This document shows positions 56,474 to 64,000 of a stretch of 64,000 nt of DNA, piece after piece. Made by a program: the position numbers and the translations under genes. The notes under the pieces are model-generated. The model had not been told where the DNA came from and did not search any database. It was given only the letters and a program-made list of their open reading frames with translations. Numbering within the stretch: position 1 is the first letter of the stretch; every line of letters starts with the position of its first letter. The DNA comes from Shewanella kaireitica (lineage in GTDB: Bacteria; Pseudomonadota; Gammaproteobacteria; Enterobacterales; Shewanellaceae), in assembly GCF_023284045.1 (NCBI RefSeq), contig NZ_JAKIKQ010000002.1:372001-436000 (forward strand), read 5' to 3'.

Positions 56474-56929
56474 TTAGATATCGTCCATACGAATACTACT
56501 ATGCACTAGACGCTGTTGTTGAATTTTTTCCACTCTAACTAAATCTTCAAGCGCGCCTTTGGTCTCGCTACAGGCTGAAGACAAAGCGGTTTTCTCTATT
56601 AAGCCTATCAGCTTATTATCAAGTTCTAGATGTAACTCCAAAACATCATCTTCGGTCATATTGGCGGGTAAAGTCTGTTTTTGACAGCGAGAAACAAAGT
56701 CTTCAAAAACGATATCTTTATACCAGGTATCAAGTATTTTCTTAGGCGCTTCATCGATATAGTTTTCAAGCTTCTCAGCTGTTTGGCGTTGATGATGCTG
56801 AAAATACTCTAGCATTAACTTAACTCGTGAAGAATCCGCTTGGGTATGCAAACGACTATATAGCTGAGCCATCTCAAGGCGACAAGTCGCTACATAATCT
56901 ATAAGCTCACTAAGTTGTTGAATACGCAT
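56474..56929 (-). CDS. Hypothetical helical protein (ferritin-like length)
   Basis: 151 residues from the ATG at 56929 with TAGGAGAG 7 bases upstream; the frame is open upstream to 57028 without support. Nearly all helix, with a first pair of helices (SELIDYVATCRLEMAQLYSR, KLMLEYFQHHQRQTAEKL) rich in E and H, as in small four-helix proteins that bind metals. I do not recognise a family. It stands where E. coli carries queG, between the tRNA-Gly genes and nnr, and has its own terminator. Confidence 0.7.
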   Translation of the reverse strand: MRIQQLSELIDYVATCRLEMAQLYSRLHTQADSSRVKLMLEYFQHHQRQTAEKLENYIDEAPKKILDTWYKDIVFEDFVSRCQKQTLPANMTEDDVLELHLELDNKLIGLIEKTALSSACSETKGALEDLVRVEKIQQQRLVHSSIRMDDI

Positions 56930-57246
56930 ATACCGCTCTCCTATCGCTCGCACTTTCGGTGACAAGCTAAAAATTAGTCTAATGCTATTATGGTCTGAAC
57001 AAAAAACTGAAGATTTGAAGGCTGTCATGTTTTATCTATTCCAAACACGCCTACTTTAGAGATTATTAAAGAAACTAGCGCTCGATCACGCTATCGCACC
57101 TCATCCCAGCTTGTTCCTCTCAAATTATAGTCACTTCAATCTCATTAAATAGTTTAGTGCATGAAATAACTCATAGAGGCATCTTTACCGCAAGCTTGAA
57201 AGAAAATGCATTGAAACTTGAGACAGCAGTGAGCTTTTGACTTAAA

Positions 57247-57335
57247 CAACAGTGGATTCGAACCGATGACCTATTCCTTGGCAAAAGAGGGTATCAACTT
57301 CATCTACATACACAGCTGAACTGCAGATTTTTTTT
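57247..57335 (-). pseudogene. Decayed tRNA-Gly copy (distal)
   Basis: GGATTCGAACCGATGACCTA and TTGGCAA are kept, and CAGCTGA recalls the D arm, but the acceptor stem, the D arm spacing and one anticodon-stem strand are lost. Confidence 0.55.
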
Positions 57336-57411
57336 CTTTCGTGGTTTTTGAGGTTATGGCTTTTGATGATTGGAGTTTATGGAGGAAGATTGGAGCGAGC
57401 TTTTAGCTTCA

Positions 57412-57495
57412 AACTACAGTGGGTTCGAACCGATGACCTATACCTTGGCAAAAAGAGGGTATCTACTTTATCTACAAGCACAACTGAGCTATGCA
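57412..57495 (-). pseudogene. Decayed tRNA-Gly copy (proximal)
   Basis: T arm, variable loop and one anticodon-stem strand match the intact genes (GGTTCGAACCGATGACCTAT, ACCTTGGCAA), and AACTGAGCTA marks the D arm. Extra A and G bases interrupt the anticodon stem and the acceptor pairing is gone. Confidence 0.6.
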
Positions 57496-57514
57496 TTTAT
57501 TTTGCTGTAGTTTT

Positions 57515-57599
57515 TTGAGGTTTTGAGGTTTTGAGGTTTTGAGGTTTTGAGGTTTTGAGGTTTTGAGGTTTTGAGGTTTTGAGGTTTTGTAAGAGAAAG
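57515..57599. repeat. Tandem repeat, unit TTTTGAGG, ten copies
   Basis: Ten exact copies of the 8-bp unit TTTTGAGG and a partial eleventh, ending two bases before the 3' end of the first intact tRNA gene. Nearby GGTTTTTGAGGTTATGGC (about 57343) looks like a related seed. Confidence 0.95.
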
Positions 57600-57601
57600 A
57601 T

Positions 57602-57677
57602 TGGAGCGACATATCGGGTTCGAACCGATGACCTATACCTTGGCAAGGTATCGCTCTACCAACTGAGCTAATGTCGC
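57602..57677 (-). tRNA. tRNA-Gly(GCC), copy 1
   Basis: 76 nt on the minus strand. Acceptor GCGACAT / ATGTCGC, D stem GCTC/GAGC, anticodon stem ATACC/GGTAT around TTGCCAA (anticodon GCC), T stem ATCGG/CCGAT with TTCGAAC, discriminator T73 and encoded CCA. T73 and C35-C36 are glycine identity elements. Last intact tRNA of the transcript. Confidence 0.97.
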
Positions 57678-57694
57678 ATAACCTTTACTTTGAT

Positions 57695-57794
57695 TGCAAC
57701 GACATATCGGCTTCAAAACAAACAACCGATGACTTATACCTTGGAAAGGTATCGCCCTTTTGCTCTTATAAAGAGTCAACTGAGCTAATGTCGC
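57695..57794 (-). pseudogene. tRNA-like unit 1 (expanded loops, anticodon TCC)
   Basis: 100 nt, in line with the intact genes. Acceptor GCGACAT / ATGTCGT, D stem GCTC/GAGC, anticodon stem ATACC/GGTAT and T stem ATCGG/CCGAT are all kept. The D loop grows to 16 bases, nine bases (AAAAGGGCG) replace the single base between D and anticodon stems, and the T loop grows to 15. The anticodon loop reads TTTCCAA, giving TCC, also a glycine anticodon. The end is TGCA instead of TCCA. It may be a pseudogene or an unusual RNA. Confidence 0.7.
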
Positions 57795-57811
57795 ATAACC
57801 TTTACTTTGAT

Positions 57812-57911
57812 TGCAACGACATATCGGCTTCAAAACAAACAACCGATGACTTATACCTTGGCAAGGTATCGCACTTTTGCTCTTATAAAGAGTCAACTGA
57901 GCTAATGTCGC
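57812..57911 (-). pseudogene. tRNA-like unit 2 (expanded loops)
   Basis: 100 nt, near copy of unit 1, with anticodon GCC (TTGCCAA) and one base change in the D-anticodon linker. All four stems are kept; the 3' end is TGCA. Confidence 0.7.
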
Positions 57912-57925
57912 GTAATCTTTTAAAT

Positions 57926-58001
57926 TGGAGCGACATATCGGGTTCGAACCGATGACCTATACCTTGGCAAGGTATCGCTCTACCAACTGAGCTAATGTCG
58001 C
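57926..58001 (-). tRNA. tRNA-Gly(GCC), copy 2
   Basis: 76 nt, same sequence as copy 1, including CCA. Confidence 0.97.
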
Positions 58002-58018
58002 ATAACCTTTACTTTGAT

Positions 58019-58119
58019 TGCAACGACATATCGGCTTCGAAACAAACAACCGATGACTTATACCTTGGCAAGGTATCGCCCTTTTGCTCTTATTAAGGAG
58101 TCAACTGAGCTAATGTCGC
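58019..58119 (-). pseudogene. tRNA-like unit 3 (expanded loops)
   Basis: 101 nt, same plan as units 1 and 2, with anticodon GCC. Its T loop reads TTGTTTGTTTCGAAG, which shows the expansion arose by inserting GTTTGTTT into the normal TTCGAA loop. D loop differs from units 1 and 2 at three positions. Confidence 0.7.
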
Positions 58120-58133
58120 GTAATCTTTTAAAT

Positions 58134-58209
58134 TGGAGCGACATATCGGGTTCGAACCGATGACCTATACCTTGGCAAGGTATCGCTCTACCAACTGAGC
58201 TAATGTCGC
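58134..58209 (-). tRNA. tRNA-Gly(GCC), copy 3
   Basis: 76 nt, same sequence as copy 1, including CCA. Confidence 0.97.
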
Positions 58210-58257
58210 TTTAAACTTTTCTACTTACCGAATTTGGTGATCCAATAAGCTAATATT

Positions 58258-58333
58258 TGGAGCGACATATCGGGTTCGAACCGATGACCTATACCTTGGC
58301 AAGGTATCGCTCTACCAACTGAGCTAATGTCGC
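58258..58333 (-). tRNA. tRNA-Gly(GCC), copy 4
   Basis: 76 nt, same sequence as copy 1, including CCA. First tRNA of the transcript, counted from the promoter at 58472-58499. Confidence 0.97.
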
Positions 58334-58373
58334 AATATTTTAAATGCTGTTTTAACCATACTATGTCAATTAG

Positions 58374-58414
58374 AAGGTATCGTCTTTCACCTTTATCGAC
58401 TGAGCTAATGTCGC
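58374..58414 (-). pseudogene. Remnant of a tRNA 5' half
   Basis: AAGGTATCG and ACTGAGCTAATGTCGC correspond to the anticodon stem and to the D arm plus acceptor strand of the array genes, with the T arm and 3' end missing. It lies between the promoter and copy 4, so it would be part of the leader. Confidence 0.6.
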
Positions 58415-58471
58415 ATTTCAACTTTTATTATTAATCGCTAGGTTTGCCGCTTAGCGAAAAGTTGAGGCCGC

Positions 58472-58499
58472 ATTATAGGAGAATTTCACTGCTCTGCAA
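58472..58499 (-). promoter_or_regulatory. Stable-RNA type promoter of the tRNA-Gly array
   Basis: On the minus strand -35 TTGCAG (58499-58494), 16-bp spacer and -10 TATAAT (58477-58472), followed by GCGGCC. A GC-rich discriminator after the -10 is typical of growth-rate and stringently controlled tRNA promoters. It lies 30 bp past the orn stop. Confidence 0.7.
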
Positions 58500-58529
58500 C
58501 CCCTTCTTGCAAATAAACTGACTGAATGG

Positions 58530-59075
58530 TCAAATTTTAAATACTTTTGCACGATAAAACTGCAATTCAGCGATAGACTCTTGAATATCGAGTAACGCTT
58601 GGTGAGTATTTTGTTTAGTAAAGCCTTCCATTGCTGAAGGCTCCCAGCGGCGTACAAGCTCTTTAACTGTACTGACATCAATATTTCGATAATGGAAAAA
58701 GTCTTCAAGTGCTGGCATATAGCGATTTAAAAAACGGCGATCTTGGCCAATGCTGTTACCACACATAGGTGAAGCACCCGCTGGAACATATTGCGACAAA
58801 AACTCAATCGTCTGCGCAATAGCGTCTTCTTCGCTAAATTGGCTGGCTTTTACTCGCTCAACCAATCCTGATTCACCATGATGCTTCTGGTTCCAATCGT
58901 CCATTAATGCGAGTTGTTCATCAGTTTGATGAATCGCAATAACAGGCCCTTGCGCGATAATATTTAACTCTTTATCGGTTACTATAGTCGCAATTTCAAT
59001 AATCCTATCAACAGCAGGCTCTAGCCCTGTCATCTCAAGATCGACCCAAATAAGGTTGTTTTCATCTATAGCCAT
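58530..59075 (-). CDS. orn: Oligoribonuclease
   Basis: 181 residues. DEDDh exonuclease motifs: [11 protein letters not shown] (about 10-20), [12 protein letters not shown] (about 108-119) and [11 protein letters not shown] (about 158-168) with the catalytic His and Asp. It degrades 2- to 5-nt RNAs, including pGpG from cyclic di-GMP. It is divergent from rsgA and upstream of the tRNA-Gly array, as in E. coli. Confidence 0.97.
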   Translation of the reverse strand: MAIDENNLIWVDLEMTGLEPAVDRIIEIATIVTDKELNIIAQGPVIAIHQTDEQLALMDDWNQKHHGESGLVERVKASQFSEEDAIAQTIEFLSQYVPAGASPMCGNSIGQDRRFLNRYMPALEDFFHYRNIDVSTVKELVRRWEPSAMEGFTKQNTHQALLDIQESIAELQFYRAKVFKI

Positions 59076-59199
59076 AAAGCGACCTGTAATCCCTGTTAGC
59101 CTAAATTCAGGCTTTTTTGTTTAAGACGGTGTATCATACTGCTTTTTTAAGCGACAAAAAATCACCTTTATCATTGAAGGCAAATTACGTGAGTAATAC

Positions 59200-60267
59200 G
59201 TGAGCAAAAAGAAACCATTAAGCCAAGGTCAGTTACGCAGAATGCGCAACAACCAAAAAAAGAAATTGCAAAGCAGCGAAGCTAGCGACAATACGCCTGA
59301 ACTACAGGATAACTCGTTAGGGCCAGAGCAGCTTGGTACCATTATTTCTCGTTTTGGGCAGCATGCAGATGTTGAGACCGAAACAGGACACCTTGCGCGT
59401 TGTAATATACGCAGAAACATTAAAAGCTTAGTTACCGGTGACAAAGTCATTGTTCGCTTAGCACTAACTAGTGAGTCAGGTGCCAGCCGAATTGAAGGGA
59501 TTGTAGAAGCCGTCCATCCAAGGCACTCGCTTCTATCTAGGCCTGATCTGTACGACGGCGTAAAAATCATTGCCGCCAATATCGATCAGATCCTCATTGT
59601 CACTTCCGTTAAGCCTGCCTTTACCACGCAGATTATCGACCGTTATTTGGTTGCTTCTGAAGATACCGGTATTGCCCCAGTTATCGTGCTCAACAAAGTT
59701 GATCTGATCACGCCCGAGGAGCTACCTGAGATTGAAGCTGCACTACAGCGTTATCGTGATATTGGCTATGAGGTCTATAAAGTCAGTAGTAAAACTGGCG
59801 AAGGCGTCGAGCAAATCAACCAATTAATGGATGGTAAAGTCAGTGTATTTGTCGGTCAATCTGGTGTGGGTAAATCATCTATGATTAACGCCATGATGCC
59901 AGATGCAGAGCTACTGACTGGCGATATATCGGAAAACTCAGGTCTTGGTCAACACACAACCACAACAGCTAAACTACTGCACATTTCAACTGGCGGTGAT
60001 TTAATCGACTCCCCAGGTGTTCGTGAGTTTGCACTTTGGCACTTGCCAGCAGAAAGAGTCGGTCAGTGCTTTATTGAGTTTAGAGATTATTTGGGAACCT
60101 GTAAGTTTAGAGACTGCAAGCACCTAAATGATCCCGGCTGCTCAATAGCAGAAGCATTAGAGGCTGGAGAGATCAGCCAAGATAGATACCATAATTACCA
60201 CAAAATAATTGCAAGTTTGGACGAGCAAAGACATGCTCGTCACTTTAGAGCCGGTCCAGACGAATAG
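59200..60267 (+). CDS. rsgA: Small ribosomal subunit biogenesis GTPase RsgA
   Basis: 355 residues from a GTG at 59200. Basic N-terminal tail ([20 protein letters not shown]), OB domain (about 45-110), circularly permuted G domain in which G4 NKVD (about 167) precedes G1 GQSGVGKSS (about 222) and G3 DSPG, and a C-terminal zinc knuckle with [14 protein letters not shown]. It releases late assembly factors from the 30S subunit. Confidence 0.97.
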   Translation: MSKKKPLSQGQLRRMRNNQKKKLQSSEASDNTPELQDNSLGPEQLGTIISRFGQHADVETETGHLARCNIRRNIKSLVTGDKVIVRLALTSESGASRIEGIVEAVHPRHSLLSRPDLYDGVKIIAANIDQILIVTSVKPAFTTQIIDRYLVASEDTGIAPVIVLNKVDLITPEELPEIEAALQRYRDIGYEVYKVSSKTGEGVEQINQLMDGKVSVFVGQSGVGKSSMINAMMPDAELLTGDISENSGLGQHTTTTAKLLHISTGGDLIDSPGVREFALWHLPAERVGQCFIEFRDYLGTCKFRDCKHLNDPGCSIAEALEAGEISQDRYHNYHKIIASLDEQRHARHFRAGPDE

Positions 60268-60292
60268 AACTAGAATAGAAAGGAATTTAAAA

Positions 60293-61156
60293 TTGGATAA
60301 AGTTAAAATTGCGCTGCAGTATATTATGCCAAAGCACCTTGTTTCACGCCTTGTGGGAAAGCTAGCAGCAGCAGAAATGGGTTCAGTCACCACGGCAGCA
60401 ATTAAATGGTTTATCAAACAATACAAAATAGACATGAGTGAAGCGGCGCAGCCAGCACCTGAGGCTTACCCGACTTTTAATCAGTTTTTCACTCGTGCAT
60501 TAAAACCTGGTATTCGCCCGCTTTGTGAAGATAAAGATTACATCATCCACCCTGTGGACGGTGCGGTAAGTCAGTTAGGGCCTATTGAAGATGGTCGTAT
60601 CTTTCAAGCTAAAGGTCATGATTACTCATCACTAGCACTGCTGGGTAACCAAGCAGCGGATGCCAAACGTTTTGAAGAGGGTGATTTCGCAACTATCTAC
60701 TTAGCCCCTAAAGATTACCATCGCATTCATATGCCAATCAAAGGTACTTTGTCGAAGATGACTTATGTGCCTGGTGAACTATTTTCAGTTAATCCGTTAA
60801 CCGCGCAAAATGTACCTGGCTTATTTGCTCGTAACGAACGCGTAGTGGCGATTTTCGAAACAGAAATTGGCCCTATGGCGATGGTGCTTGTGGGAGCAAC
60901 CATTGTTGCGAGTATCGAGACAATATGGGCGGGTACCGTCACTCCGCCAACCGGTAAAGATGTGTTTACTTGGGACTACCCAACTGAAGGCCCTGATGCA
61001 CTAACTCTTGAAAAAGGTGCTGAGATGGGTCGCTTCAAGCTCGGCAGCACTGTAGTCATGTTGTTTGCTAAAGATGCACTCGATGAGTTTGCTGACGGTG
61101 TCGAACCATGTAGCGTCACCCGTATGGGTCAAGCTTTTGCAAAAATAGAAGACTAA
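60293..61156 (+). CDS. psd: Phosphatidylserine decarboxylase proenzyme
   Basis: 287 residues from a TTG at 60293 with AAAGGA about 9 bases upstream; this gives [16 protein letters not shown], close to the E. coli start. The frame further upstream overlaps rsgA and is rejected. The self-cleavage motif LGST (about 254-257, in [11 protein letters not shown]) yields the pyruvoyl group. Other family blocks: KDYHRIHMP and [16 protein letters not shown]. It makes phosphatidylethanolamine at the inner membrane. It is 25 bp after rsgA, likely one transcript. Confidence 0.96.
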   Translation: MDKVKIALQYIMPKHLVSRLVGKLAAAEMGSVTTAAIKWFIKQYKIDMSEAAQPAPEAYPTFNQFFTRALKPGIRPLCEDKDYIIHPVDGAVSQLGPIEDGRIFQAKGHDYSSLALLGNQAADAKRFEEGDFATIYLAPKDYHRIHMPIKGTLSKMTYVPGELFSVNPLTAQNVPGLFARNERVVAIFETEIGPMAMVLVGATIVASIETIWAGTVTPPTGKDVFTWDYPTEGPDALTLEKGAEMGRFKLGSTVVMLFAKDALDEFADGVEPCSVTRMGQAFAKIED

Positions 61157-61163
61157 GTTCACA

Positions 61164-62048
61164 TTGAATCCCAATGATAAAAAAACAGGGTTGGTTGAAC
61201 TGCATTTAGCAGTACTGCTATTCGGTGGCACCGCTCTGTTTTCTAAGCTCATCCCCTTAAGCGCTTTAGATATCACCGTTTTACGCTGTGTAGTCGCTGC
61301 CGCAGTTCTCTCACTGATAGTCAAACTCAGTAAGCAAAAAATAGCCCTTGAAGCAGCTAAAGATTATTGGGTTGCCATTGGGCTGGGTGTGATTGTGAGT
61401 TTACATTGGGTAACTTATTTTGCCTCTATGCAACTATCCTCTGTTGCCATTGGCATGATTGCGTTTTTTAGCTACCCCGTAATGACCGTATTGGCAGAGC
61501 CTTTAGTGACAAAATCAAAACTGCAACTCGCCGATGTTATAAGTGGCGTTATAGTGTTGATAGGGGTTAGCCTGCTTATTCCTGAAGCAAGCCTTGGCAA
61601 TGACGTTACACTTGGGATAGTCATAGGCATTGTTTCTGCTGCACTTTTCACTACCAGAAACTTATTACACAAACGCTATTTTTCTCAATATAGCGGCCAA
61701 CAAGCAATGCTTTACCAAACCGCTGTAGCAGTGGTTTTTCTTGCACCTTGGTTGTCAGTCGAAGTCAGCACGATTGAATCTAATGTTTGGTGGTTAATCA
61801 TACTACTTGGCACTATATTCACTGCTGCTCCACACGCTCTGTTCACTTCTGCGCTGCGCTTACTCAGTGCAAAAACAGTTGGCCTAGTCTCTTGTTTACA
61901 ACCTTTCTATGGTGCCGTTTTGGCATTACTGCTTTTAGGCGAAGATCTCGATATTAAGACTATTATCGGCGGGACTCTAGTCGTTGCTACAGCATTATTT
62001 GAAACCCAACAGAGTCACAAGTCACAACGGGTTAAAAAGACTGCATAG
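61164..62048 (+). CDS. EamA family (drug/metabolite) transporter
   Basis: 294 residues from a TTG at 61164, 7 bp after psd. Ten membrane helices in two EamA repeats (first GGTALFSKLIPLSALDITVLR, shown here only in part; second from about residue 150). Substrate unknown. In E. coli psd is followed directly by mscM, so this gene is inserted in an otherwise conserved order. Confidence 0.8.
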   Translation: MNPNDKKTGLVELHLAVLLFGGTALFSKLIPLSALDITVLRCVVAAAVLSLIVKLSKQKIALEAAKDYWVAIGLGVIVSLHWVTYFASMQLSSVAIGMIAFFSYPVMTVLAEPLVTKSKLQLADVISGVIVLIGVSLLIPEASLGNDVTLGIVIGIVSAALFTTRNLLHKRYFSQYSGQQAMLYQTAVAVVFLAPWLSVEVSTIESNVWWLIILLGTIFTAAPHALFTSALRLLSAKTVGLVSCLQPFYGAVLALLLLGEDLDIKTIIGGTLVVATALFETQQSHKSQRVKKTA

Positions 62049-62118
62049 TTCGATTTCTTTATTCTGATAACTTGGCTACTATAAGTTAGTCCTTTTCGAT
62101 TTATGCAAGCTGCTAATC

Positions 62119-64000
62119 ATGCATCGTTTTTTATTGGTTCTCCTGTGTCTATTTTGCTCCACTGCCAATGCAAACCAACCTACTTCTCTTGAAAAAAAGT
62201 TGGGGATAAACCCTACAACTAGTGAAACTAAGACTCCGCAACAACAGTTGCTCTTACTACAGTCAAAAATTCAAGAGCTAGCACTTACCGAAAGGAATGC
62301 TAAAACACTGCTAAGTAATTTTGAATTACATAAAGCAAACCTATTGCAGCAAATAACAGAAGCAAAGAAAGCGGTCACGCTCTCAACAGAGCAAGATATT
62401 AGCCAGCAAGGTTCAATGGCCTACCTGCGACTATCTGAATTCAAAGAAGTTGAAATTAGTTTGAGCAATAAAATTAATGAGTTAAATAGCGCATTAAATA
62501 ATTTACCAAAAACCTTAAATAGTGCACGAGCAACACTCAAAAAGCACAAAAAAATCAAAATTTCTAATGAGCAGACTCTAGCGAATGAAATACTACTGGC
62601 TCAAAGAGAGCTATACCAGCAGCATGTTGTCACCCTTGAAGCAAACTTAGCCAGTAGTCAGAAAGAGATTGATCTCAACCAACTGCAGTTACAACTAGTG
62701 CGTGAGCAGTTGTTACAGCAAGAACTGTTTATTGAACGAATCAACCAACAGCTAGAATTACAACGCCACATGCGCACTGAAGCAGCAATAGCCCAAAGTT
62801 TAGTTCCTGATTCAACCGCTACAGATCCAATTGCTCAAGCCCTTAATGAAGCAAATCAACAGTATGGCGAAACACTAAAAACACTTAATCTCAAAATTAG
62901 CCAAGCGCTCACACAGCAAGAGCATGCTGAGGCGCAATACCAAGATCAAGCTAAGCAGCTCACTAATATTCAGCAGCAGATAAGTTGGCTCAAGCTCAAC
63001 TCAGCATTCGGTGAACGTTTTCTGCAGATGCTACAAGCATTACCCAAACCACCAAGCCAAGATAAAGTGCAATCAGAGATTGCAGACGCACGATTAGCCC
63101 GTTACCAAATAGAGCAATCGCAAATTATCAATGAACAGCAGCTTAGTGGTGTACCAAAGCCAACACAACTGCATGCAAAGCTGCTTATTTCACAAGAATT
63201 ACTACTACAACAACTTCTGCAAAGCTATGATCAATACTTAAGTGAGTTAGCTGATTTAAGAGTGAGTAACGAGCAACTTAATCAGCAATACATCACTTTA
63301 AGAGACACGCTAAATGAGCATCTATTTTGGGTGCCTAATGCTAATCGAATTGGAGGACTTTGGCTTACTGAACTGCACCAAAGCGTGCAGTGGATGATCC
63401 AACAAGCTCCCTGGAAGCAACTGCAAAACTCATTCACTGAACAAGGCAGTTTATGGTCTTGGTGGCTAATTTTGCTTATCGTTAGCCTCGTGGCACAAGA
63501 TATCCTCACACCAAAGTTTAAAGCAGCAATGCGACGTGAACTGCCATTTGTAGGGAACGTTACTCAAGATAAGTTTATTTATACTTGGCACGTGCTACTA
63601 AACTCTGCGAGCTACAGTCTGCTCAAACCGCTTCCTATTATTCTCGCAGGGTTAATTTTCTATTTATCTAATATAAATTTTGTTTCCGCTATCGGTATGG
63701 GCATTTTGGCTGTAGGCATTTTCTATCAACTATATCGCTTGGTGTTTTTACTCGCTTTAGATAAGGGATTGCTAATCAATCATTTCAAAGCCCAGCGAAG
63801 CATAGTACGTGCCGGGCAAGCGAAGTTTAAGCAACTTACCTTTATGGTAACCCCATTTTTAGGCATTACAGCATTTGCCGAAATCATTGATACCTCACTC
63901 GTTAGAAATAGCTTAGGCCGTGGTGCATTTATCATATTTTGTTTAATGTTATTTTGGTTCTATAAGGATGTTTTAGAAATATCCAACCGAGAGAATAAGC
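62119..64000 (+). CDS. mscM: Large MscS-family mechanosensitive channel (MscM/MscK type), partial
   Basis: The frame opens with ATG 62119 and stays open to the end of the window (627 residues), so the C-terminus with the MscS pore is outside. A signal peptide (MHRFLLVLLCLFCSTANA) is followed by a long periplasmic coiled-coil region rich in Q, L and E (about 25-400). The sequence HLFWVPNA (about 401-408) and then the first membrane helices (from about 447) fit YjeP/MscM. These channels release solutes on hypo-osmotic shock. E. coli has the same psd-mscM order. Confidence 0.85.
   Translation, partial: MHRFLLVLLCLFCSTANANQPTSLEKKLGINPTTSETKTPQQQLLLLQSKIQELALTERNAKTLLSNFELHKANLLQQITEAKKAVTLSTEQDISQQGSMAYLRLSEFKEVEISLSNKINELNSALNNLPKTLNSARATLKKHKKIKISNEQTLANEILLAQRELYQQHVVTLEANLASSQKEIDLNQLQLQLVREQLLQQELFIERINQQLELQRHMRTEAAIAQSLVPDSTATDPIAQALNEANQQYGETLKTLNLKISQALTQQEHAEAQYQDQAKQLTNIQQQISWLKLNSAFGERFLQMLQALPKPPSQDKVQSEIADARLARYQIEQSQIINEQQLSGVPKPTQLHAKLLISQELLLQQLLQSYDQYLSELADLRVSNEQLNQQYITLRDTLNEHLFWVPNANRIGGLWLTELHQSVQWMIQQAPWKQLQNSFTEQGSLWSWWLILLIVSLVAQDILTPKFKAAMRRELPFVGNVTQDKFIYTWHVLLNSASYSLLKPLPIILAGLIFYLSNINFVSAIGMGILAVGIFYQLYRLVFLLALDKGLLINHFKAQRSIVRAGQAKFKQLTFMVTPFLGITAFAEIIDTSLVRNSLGRGAFIIFCLMLFWFYKDVLEISNRENK

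Larger units (their letters stand above)
56930..57601. other. Gap with tRNA-Gly remnants and an 8-bp tandem repeat
   Basis: It contains two decayed tRNA-Gly copies (57247-57335 and 57412-57495) and the TTTTGAGG repeat (57515-57599). Short frames in it are not called. It lies downstream of the tRNA array in the direction of transcription. Confidence 0.6.

Noticed and set aside
57515..57599. Possible CRISPR-like array
   Set aside because: The 8-bp units are contiguous, with no spacers, so it is a simple tandem repeat; no cas genes are present.
57633..57896. Open frames of 87 and 94 codons across the tRNA array on both strands
   Set aside because: They are produced by the tandem tRNA and tRNA-like units; repeated peptide segments mirror the repeats and no ribosome site is present.
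59098..59118. Hairpin AGCCT/AGGCT with T-run between orn and rsgA
   Set aside because: It would terminate plus-strand transcripts, but no plus-strand gene ends there; a short stem in a divergent promoter region is likely chance.
60209..60292. Longer N-terminus of Psd
   Set aside because: It overlaps the end of rsgA, and the TTG at 60293 has a good ribosome site and gives the known family start.

Overview
The window is chromosomal DNA of a gammaproteobacterium, almost certainly a Shewanella. The reasons are the protein families present (SO-type PutA, DUF3622, DUF3565, TIGR04211 SH3 protein, M16 peptidase pair), the base composition, and a housekeeping order shared with Escherichia coli around hfq, mutL, orn and psd. 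No phage, plasmid, CRISPR array or full insertion sequence is visible. The mobile DNA is a set of short MITE-like elements and their remnants.

Layout. 1-2325: 3' end of a nitric oxide reductase gene, then its NO-sensing activator norR with two NorR-type sites in front of it. 2359-6942: a MITE, a pair of M16 peptidases (one active, one decayed lipoprotein) and zapE. 6970-9848: small, mostly uncharacterised minus-strand genes with a second MITE. 10069-12918: glnE. 13251-20061: a membrane-stress locus made of a lipoprotein, a DUF350 membrane protein, a membrane-fused aminopropyltransferase, DUF2170, PspA/IM30, DUF2491, a small double ribbon-helix-helix-like protein and a voltage-gated potassium-type channel. 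The same 13-bp palindrome sits on the promoters of its two main operons. 20453-25659: an outer-membrane barrel, a CYTH-CHAD triphosphatase, a PhoU-like protein with a Pit phosphate transporter, and the SH3 protein YgiM. 25936-31280: putA and a chemoreceptor.

31312-41094: MITEs, cydDC, two small DUF proteins, the RhlE-type helicase and an S9 peptidase lipoprotein. 41482-45950: pabA, sspAB and petABC (cytochrome bc1). 46365-56274: hflC, hflK, hflX, hfq, miaA, mutL, amiB, tsaE and nnr, all on the minus strand. 57247-58414: a tRNA-Gly(GCC) array with four normal genes, three copies of a tRNA-like unit whose stems are kept while the loops are expanded, decayed remnants at both ends, and an 8-bp tandem repeat. 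58530-64000: orn, rsgA, psd, an EamA transporter and the first two thirds of a large mechanosensitive channel gene.

The two parts most worth following up are the palindrome-linked PspA/DUF350/aminopropyltransferase/channel locus (12943-20061) and the tRNA-Gly array with conserved tRNA-like units (57602-58414). All function calls come from reading the sequence and recalling family motifs; no database search was run.
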